Positions 56,373-64,000 of a stretch of DNA of 64,000 nucleotides are shown here, piece after piece. Made by a program: the position numbers and the translations under genes. The DNA is taken from positions 3,224,001 to 3,288,000 of the forward strand of contig JANCRA010000061.1 of NCBI GenBank assembly GCA_024362935.1, written 5' to 3'. The stretch comes from Setophaga petechia. Its lineage: Eukaryota > Chordata > Aves > Passeriformes > Parulidae. Under the pieces are notes generated by a model. It was given only the letters and a program-made list of their open reading frames with translations. It did not search any database and had not been told where the DNA came from. Positions within the stretch are counted from its first letter, which is position 1. Each line of letters begins with the position of its first letter.

Positions 56373-59300
56373 TACCCTGTCTGATTTGAGGAGGTGATCT
56401 GGGATCAGTCACACATTTGGTAGCAATCCCTTTTCTTTCTGTCTGGGATGAGTCTGTCAGTACAATGGTATTTAATGAAATCTGAAGTACGAAGGAATCC
56501 TGCGGTTTGTTTTTAAAGCTTTGGAATACTGCTCCAGTCCACAAAAACACTGAATTAAGTGTAATTCAACAGGCTTGTCACTTCTGGGATATTTTGCTTT
56601 TGGCTTTAGTAGCTGTGATTCATAAATTTGATAGTTTTTGTTAGGTTTTGATCAGAACTGTGTCTAGACAACACCTTCTACTACTCTGTGGGATGTAGCA
56701 AACCTTTTGTCTCCCTGAATGGTTCTCCCATCTTCCACATTCCTTCAGATCAGCCACCTTGGCTATTCTGTGATTCTGTGTCTCTGTTACTCCATAATAT
56801 CCTCTCATGACAGAAAAACCAACATAGCTACAGTAAATCTGTGTAGGGATTAGGATTGCATGGCCCTTGTGCAACTGATTAAATACCCTTTAGAATCCAC
56901 CAAACATGAGATTTGAGTTTTAATGGTTATTCCAGCCAAAGAGCAAAGCCATAATGAGCTGCATTCAACTAGTAGACTTTGGCACTGGTTCAAAGTAATT
57001 TCATCCAATTATATTTAGATGAAGTTTTCCATTTGAAATACAGTGTTTAATCTAAACTGAAATTAGATTTCCCATTTAAATAGCTATTAGGAGCAACACA
57101 GTTCAGTTGACTGATTTTTTAATAGGCTTTTATGGTAACAGAATTAGTTCTTCACTGTTACAGAATTTGCATTGAGATACATCTTTCAGCATCATGATGG
57201 TGGTGATGGCAGTTTCTAGATAAACTAGTTGAATGTTTATGCAGGAATGGCATCTAAATAAGTAATGCAAACCAACAATTTCAAAATCTCTTCTCATCTG
57301 AATATTCTGTGGACTCCTGTTGTAAGGAGTATGATGATGAGGTCCTGTAGCTGGAGACAAGCCTTGTGAAATTTAGATGCAGATCCCTCGGGAATTTTTC
57401 TTTGAAAACAATTTCATGCAGGCAAGGATTTACAATTCAAGATGGGATCCATCCCATGGAATAAGTGTTGAATAGCCTATTTTATTGGTGGGTAATCTCT
57501 GCAGAAACAATGACCACAGTAATATGATGTGTGGGGATCAGGATTAATCTTCTAAATTTGGATTTTGATGAGCAAGGAATGCTGTATCCTAAAAGAAAGA
57601 CACTTCTGTTGCACAAAATGCTGTTAGCAAGCTCAAAATGCTACCTTGCATTGAAACACAACTTCCAATTGCCCTGATTAGGTGACAGGAGAAGTTGATG
57701 AAAAATGTTTTGAGGTCATTGAAAGGTAAGAATTGTTGCTGGTTATTTTCCAGGAGACACAAGTGAGTTGGTGTGTTTTAATGGACATCTCTTTCCAGAA
57801 TATAATTTTTATTCTTAGTTGAGCTAGCACATAGGGGCAGCAAATCCTTGTGGGAATTGGTTTTTTTGCCACCTGTAACACATTTCAAGTCTTGGCTGTC
57901 TGGCTAATATTGGTCTGTAATTCAGAAAAAGATTTTGTAAAGGACTGCTGATAAATTTATTAAAAAAAATACTCAGAGGTGAATGTTAGGTAGTAAGATT
58001 TTAGAACACCCCATTAAGACCTGAAGTAGAGTACTAGGGTCTGAAGTCAGTGCAAGTCTTGACAGTAATTCTCTTAGGCCCTGGATGAGTGGCTTACCCT
58101 GTTGAGCAGTGATTTAACCAGCTCCAGACAGGGGAGCTGTCTGGGGAGCTCCAGACAGACACCCACACCCTGCTGGATTTGATGGACATAAGCAGCCACT
58201 TGGAAGTTGAGCATGTGGTTAAGTGCTTTTCTCAGCAGGAGCTCTGGATGAGTTTTGAATGTCACTGTTATATGCTTTTCCAATATAAGAAAAATATGTT
58301 TTCTGCATCTCTTTATTACAGAATCTGTTCATTCTTTTGACACTCTTATGCCTCCTTTTCCCATAAGAAATTAAATTGCCTTTTCTACAACATTCTTTTC
58401 TACTACAGCCAGTAACTCCATGTTTGAAGAGAGTCTCAAGGATAGAAAGCAGAAGAAGAACAGATGAACTGTTTAAAAACTTTCATTCATATGTCCTTAG
58501 TAATAAAGTGCAAGGAGAAAGAAATTCAAAGCATGTGTAATGCATAAGTAGAATGATTTCTAAATAGGATTGTTTCCACATTTTCTATGAGCCATCAATA
58601 TCCCTTTAATGATCCATCCCCAAATCCTGAGAGATGGTAGAACGTGCATTGATGCCCATCTGGTGCTCTGATGGGGTCCCATGATAGAGAGAAGCATTTT
58701 TATTTTACTTTAGTTTCTCCAAGAACATATTCTTTTTCTTTCAGCATAAAACCCTGATTGCAAAAAAATAAAAAAAAGTATGAAAAGTACTTTGCCCCCC
58801 CAAAAAAAGTATGAAAAGTATCTTAATAACTTTCCTTTTCCTCTCAACCAAAAAAACAGGTGAACAGGTGAACTTCATAAAGGGGTTGTGGATGTGCATA
58901 ATTCAGATACCAGGTATTGCAAAACTGAAGGAAAATGTCTTTTAAATTTGCATGAAGAAGATTTAGGCTGTGAGAGATCAAACAAGGTCAGTGTCTGTCA
59001 GTCAGCTGACATAGTCTGAATTATAACCTGACTCTGTGTATTACTCGTTCCAGAAACGAATACATGACATGTTATGCCTTTTTTTTTTTTTTTTTTTTTT
59101 TGAGTCCTAAGAAAATAGTTGCAGGTTATATGTGAACACAGATTAGAATTTTCTTAATTTTGTGTAGTGGGAGTTAAACAAAATTCTAGATTCAATAAAT
59201 TGCATTAGAAGTACACAAAAGTGGCCTTTAAAAATGGAGGAATTTTGCCTTTGAAGCAGAATGATGACTGTTGCAGCACTATCTGTATTTTTGCATGTAT

Positions 59301-59725
59301 CCTGTTTGTCTGTGTACAAATACCAAAGATTTGGCACTTTCTTCTTTTCAGAAGGTGAGAGGGATGATTCTGTGTGTCTAATGTTCAGGTTATTTGGTAT
59401 TCTTTGATCCCAGTTTTGATGTTTTGGTCATGTCATAACTCTTGCCGGGTTCCTGGCTTTTGTGTTTTGTGTGTGCTTGTCAGGGGGTGGTAAAAAATGT
59501 CCTGGTCACTGCTTAGGCATTTATGGGCTGCTTCAGATGCTTTGGAGGGAAGGAGGAATAAGAGGTAGTTTGACATAGAAATTGCTGTAATTTGTGATTT
59601 GATGCTGTTTTGTTGCTGATCCCCCTCACCCCCCTCCCACCACTTCTAACCTTGCATATTCTTCCTCTTAATGAGGTTATTATTGCTTCTTTTAAAGAAA
59701 CTTAACCTCCCTCAGAGGAGGATAA
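56373..59725. other. No supported gene; small repeats
   Basis: A short CR1-like TTCTGTGATTCTGTG remnant lies at 56765. A hairpin with a direct repeat lies at 58120-58158, a 19-bp direct repeat near 58772 and 58803, and poly-T at 59080-59101. No coding segment is supported. Confidence 0.5.
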
Positions 59726-59729
59726 CAGA

Positions 59730-60196
59730 ATCTCAGGCTTTAAGTCCAGTCAAGTGATTTATTTGAATTACACAGCAGCAGGAAGAGCTGAAGCTTGGTA
59801 CCTCTGGGGAGGCAACCTGAAAGAAAAAAATCCTGGGCAATTATACCTCTATAGTCTGAGTTTCCAAACACTTATGTAGCAGTTCAGACCAATAATATTG
59901 GGGTCTGGGGTCTTCCTGTTGCCCAGCATGTCTCTCCGTTGTCTCTGGATGGTCTATTTTTTTATCTTATCTTATCTCTGAGGCTGTTTTCTGCTGATAG
60001 CTGGAACTTCCTTATCTTCCAGCTCCAGTCGTCTCTTGAGTCCCTCTTTCAGAGAAGTAGATAAAAGCTCAAAAGTTCAAGATATCTGCATGAAAGTTCA
60101 CAGCTTACAGCCTAAGGCTTCAGAAGATTTAGTAACTAGTGATAAGCTGTTAACTCCAGACAGCTTCAGACCTGTATCCAATATTCCTTAACACAT
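59730..60196 (-). mobile_element. LTR-like element (low confidence)
   Basis: On the minus strand the segment begins TGTTAAGGAATATTGG, has a TATAATT-type box near 59853, and AATAAA at 59763-59758, followed by about 30 bases. This order and spacing resemble a retroviral LTR. No target-site duplication or matching second copy was found. Confidence 0.35.
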
Positions 60197-62079
60197 CCAT
60201 CACAATCTTCCTGCTCTTCATCAGTCTTGGTGGTCACCTGGCTGGAACTCCTCTAGCTTGTCATCCCATTGAGAGAAATGTCACTTCTTAAGTGGCTTAC
60301 CATGGAGTGGGAAACACAAGGTGCCGTGATAAAAACTTCATTACTTACATGAGAGTCAGGGAACTAAATTCTTCTTTACTGTTAACAAATCTGCTGGAGA
60401 CAGGGCAAAAATTAATTATATTCCCACCTGGCAATGCTCTGCAGCAAGATTCTGCTAACACCTGTGAAAATGTGAGCATGGCCTTTGATGGCTGTTGGCC
60501 CAATTGCTGGGATTTTCACAACATTTTCAGGTTATGTGTATGGTCCTCATAAAGTGGATGCCCAAGACTTGTGGCTGAGGTCTGTTCTGATTCTTACTTG
60601 CTTCTGTTGTCTTGTTTCTGTGTTTTTTGTTTGTTTGGTTGGGGTTTTTTTACACTTTACAGTGGGTTATGCACACATCTGAAGGAAGATGAAAGTTTCT
60701 GCCTTTCTCTGCTGTGCTCTGCAGGCTTTATCTTCCCCTTGTGGATAGTCCATGCATAGAGATGGCTGCAAACAAAGAACTGGCACAGGTTCAGCTGTAC
60801 AGAGAAAATACTCTGCTAATTGCAATCAAATAGGTCCCATCCAAAGGAGACTTCATGGTCTACTTTTCTGTAGAAAACTTCTTGTCAGCACTAGCTCTGC
60901 TGAAAAAAGCCCCAAACCTTCTCCAGAAGACATCCTGTGGGCAAACAGGAAGAAAAGTACTGTGAAATGCACATGTTAAAGTCAACTCTAGTTTGCATTT
61001 CAGAAACTCCATCTTTTTTCAACAAGTGAAGCTGAAGGCTTCTTGTATTTGAAGACCCTCATTGACTGTGATAATTCCTGGCTGGACAGATTGATTTATT
61101 TTGGTATTCAAGAGATTGTCCCTCTTTGCTTTTTCTGTGTGGGTATTGCAGAAATAAACTTCTGCCCTGCTCTGACCAAAGCTGTGTGTACCTCAAAACT
61201 TTTTGCAGAGATGTTCACACATCATGCTGTATATTTTTTATTTGATTCATAACAACAGCAACAACAACAACAATAACAAACAACATTAACAACAAGAAGA
61301 AAAAGACCTTCAGCAAAATCATTGCCTGATTGTGTAGACAGGAGTAAAGTTTTGTGCTTAGGAGGCCAGTCTTTCTCCCTATCCACCCTCCTTCCTTTTT
61401 CCACCTAAATCCCCAAAAGTTAAATCACTTGAAATGTCTGAAACAGCTGACAGGCACCTTGCTGGGGTTTGCCCCTTACCTTGAGGCATGAGCAGAAAGC
61501 AAGCACAGGGGATACTCTAATGTCGGCCAAACCATGCTACAGCCCCTGAGGGAAACAACCAGTTTCCTGGAATGACTGGAGTTTCAAACAAAGCACCGCT
61601 TTGTATTTGGGGATAGATTGCAGGGGTTGCTGCCCAGTGCTCCAATTTACTCTAAGGAAGAACAAGACTCAGTAGATGGCTTACCTTTGTCCCCTTACTG
61701 AGCAGAGGAGCAGCTCTGACCACTGGGTAAATGGCTGCTGGCTCTTTGCTGACATGGCCCAGCAATGCCCCCCAGATTTAGCTGCAGCTCTTTGACTTTC
61801 CAGTCAGAAACCTGTGGAGTGAAGCCTGTCTCTGATGCTGAAGGAGAGGACATCACTAACCTCACCCAAAGCATTCAAGATCCTTGTATGCTGAACTTCT
61901 TTTAGGCAGCTAAAAACAACTAATGCCTCAAAAAAAATGGATATACTATTAATAAAGCAAGAGAGACAGTGAACTAAGCTGCAGACAGAGCTTCACCACC
62001 TCAACATTATTTCTTATACTGATGTTTAAAGCAACAGTAGTGTTGCAGAAAGACACCTGATGGCTCCTGGTTGGAAAGC
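60197..62079. other. No supported gene; AAC microsatellite at 61251-61305
   Basis: An imperfect (AAC)n/(ACA)n tract lies at 61251-61305. ORFs near 60.3-61.2 kb are short and lack domains. Confidence 0.5.
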
Positions 62080-62225
62080 TGGGTCTGAGCCAGGAGTGCC
62101 CTGGAGCCAGCAGGGACATTGCTGTCCTGGGGGCACCAGGCCCAGCATGGCAGCCAGGCCAGGGGGGGTTTGTCCTGCTCTGCTCTGGGGCGGCCTCACC
62201 TGGAATATTGTGTACAGGTTTGGAT
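62080..62225 (+). mobile_element. CR1 LINE fragment (reverse-transcriptase 3' part)
   Basis: CTGGGGGCACCAGGCCCAGC, then GGGGCGGCCTCACCTGGAAT, then TTGTGTACAGGTTTGG match the CR1 segment that normally reads as a conserved end of ORF2 and beginning of the 3' region. It is truncated at both ends. Confidence 0.65.
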
Positions 62226-62283
62226 TACTTCCTTTTGTTCCTAACACTGGCAGGAATACAAATATCTTTATTCCTCTTATATT

Positions 62284-62345
62284 TCCCTCCCTCCCTCCCT
62301 CCCTCCCTATTTTCTTTTTTTTTTTCTTTTTTCTTTTTGTGTGGT
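62284..62345. repeat. CCCT microsatellite and T-rich tract
   Basis: CCCTCCCTCC repeats run for about 24 bases and are followed by a T/C-rich tract. Confidence 0.9.
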
Positions 62346-63942
62346 GGTAGTGATGGACTTAGATGTTGCACATGAATATATGACATGGAGAGATCTATAC
62401 CTTCCCCATCCTAAAAATTTTAATCCTCCCCAATAATGAGGTGCCTTTGTAGAAGGCAGAAGTCATTGAAAATATTACTTTTGCTCTGAGACTAATGTTC
62501 AGGAGTGATGATGGGAGAAAGTAGATCACTCTCAGTTCCATCGTGGCCTTTCACTCCCTATTCCAAGAATGGGTGTTAATGGCATGCTAGTACTTTAAGG
62601 GCTGAAAATACTAATGGGACAATCACAATAAACCCCTATTTTGGCCTACTATATCTATAAAAAACTTCACTTCCTCACAGCATGTGTCCAAGCTGTCTTT
62701 AGAGCTCATTCCACTGAAATCAATGAGACATGAGATAAGTAGTTATTCCCAGTTTTAAAATGAAGGACACTGGTCAAAGAAAAAACAAAATTTCTCTGAA
62801 GGTTAAAAAAGAAAAAAAAAAAAAGAAAAAAAAAGAGACCAGAAGCAAAACCAGCAATAGAAGACTGATCTTCATTCTCAGGACCATGCTACATCTTGAA
62901 ATCCACACTGCCTCTCAGATGCTTCATATGGTAATTTATATAAGCAGTGGGGAAGGAATATGAGATAAGGCAGATTCTCTAAAAACAAGTGACCGTACAT
63001 GTGTGTTTAAAATAATTTCCATGTGGCTCAGTATCTGCTTAGTGCTTTATACCCTGATGATTGATAAACCTCTTACCACTAGAAGGAAGAAAATAAAAGC
63101 TTTTACTGCTACAGAAGGGTTTCTCTTGCAAGCTCACAGTCCCATTGTCCTCATCCAGTGGTCCTCACCATTTCTTCCTCCACCTCCTGGAGAAATAAAT
63201 TTTTTCAAAAGCAAGAACATGGGAAACAAAAATTGCAGTGATTTTTTGTGATTATTATTTTTATGAAGATAGATCAGCAGTCTGGTGATCAGACATGCAA
63301 ACAGAGCCTGCTGCAGGAATCTAGGAGATATTGCAAAGGTAACCCTTCACTTTTCTGTCAAGATGATAAGTGCACAACTGATATTTCACAGAGAAAAATC
63401 TCCTGGCTCATTCTTTTGAATTGTGAAGCACAGGTGTCTTTGCACACATGAGTTTTTGTGACCTGCTTCCCACCCTTGAAAAAGCACTTCAGTTTTCAAC
63501 TCCTCCAAGTGCATTAGTAGAAAGTCCAGACTTTACCAGGGAACTCATTATACTGGCAACAGACTTAATTTTTAATCTGAGTTGCAGAAATGTCCCTTAG
63601 TGTCCTGATACATTTAATATTTACTACTTCAAGCAGACTGGTCTCAGGGGGGATAGAAGAGTAATTTCTTTCTGCATTCCATGTCTGTTGGAGTTATTTT
63701 TAACTTTAGTCAGGGTGGTGAGTTTCTTGCAGCTGCTTTACAAAAAGAAAAGTATGTGGCATGTGAATCAATTTGAATCAGGTCCAGGGGATTACAAAAG
63801 TATATCTGTGCATAGAAGCTTGGCTTTCACTTACTACGGTGTCACACAAATACACCTTCTTCCTATAATTTACTCATTTGGACACAGAGTAGAACCAAAC
63901 ACACTTTTTTGGCACTAGGGAGTGCTAGATCCACTTTTGAAA
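62346..63942. other. No supported gene
   Basis: AT-rich sequence with an A/G-rich tract at 62803-62837. ORFs are short and domain-free. Confidence 0.5.
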
Positions 63943-63960
63943 CAGCAGCAGCAGCAGCAG
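63943..63960. repeat. (CAG)6 trinucleotide repeat
   Basis: Six pure CAG units followed by CAA. They are not inside a supported coding frame. Confidence 0.9.
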
Positions 63961-64000
63961 CAAAAGAAATGTATTTGCTTCTCTGGTCCTGTGTACGTGT

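Overview
The window looks like bird nuclear DNA, most likely from a songbird. It carries CR1 LINE 3' ends, several avian-type endogenous retroviral LTRs, and a tandem pair of TOPORS-like RING-finger genes next to a long AT-rich, gene-poor tract. The species cannot be fixed from sequence alone.

Positions 1-6.5 kb hold a degraded gammaretrovirus-like provirus on the minus strand. From its 5' end (high coordinates) it has an LTR, an 18-nt primer-binding site matching tRNA-Gly(GCC), a leader, gag with one in-frame stop, a pol reduced to RNase H plus integrase and frameshifted in a 13-A run, a small cysteine-rich ORF, and the surface half of env. Nucleocapsid, protease and reverse transcriptase are gone, so gag abuts RNase H. 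The transmembrane half of env and the 3' LTR lie outside the window.

Positions 6.8-11.1 kb contain an unidentified minus-strand multi-exon gene candidate. Five exons (9031 down to 6888) have splice sites and mutually compatible phases, and end in a stop codon. Another good exon lies at 9466-9653, and a CpG-rich first-exon/promoter region at 10.75-11.06 kb. An LTR-like element sits between these last two. A decayed relative of the last exon recurs at 14.55-14.70 kb beside an AT-rich degenerate repeat tract, followed by a solo LTR (14738-15127) with a perfect 6-bp target-site duplication.

Positions 18.9-24 kb carry two tandem, apparently intronless RING-finger genes of the TOPORS-like family (19567-20496 and 22719-23789). 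Each has related upstream sequence and a poly(A) signal. The first has lost the C-terminal tail found in the second through a 22-nt tandem duplication that shifts frame.

Positions 24-64 kb are AT-rich, with no exon I can support. They hold CR1 fragments, a second solo LTR of the same family as the first (41849-42274, again with a 6-bp duplication), an older ERVK-type LTR near 43.6 kb, an LTR-like element near 59.7-60.2 kb, and many simple repeats. I see no CRISPR, operon or other prokaryotic feature. The most interesting items are the unidentified spliced gene, the TOPORS-like duplication and the internally deleted provirus.
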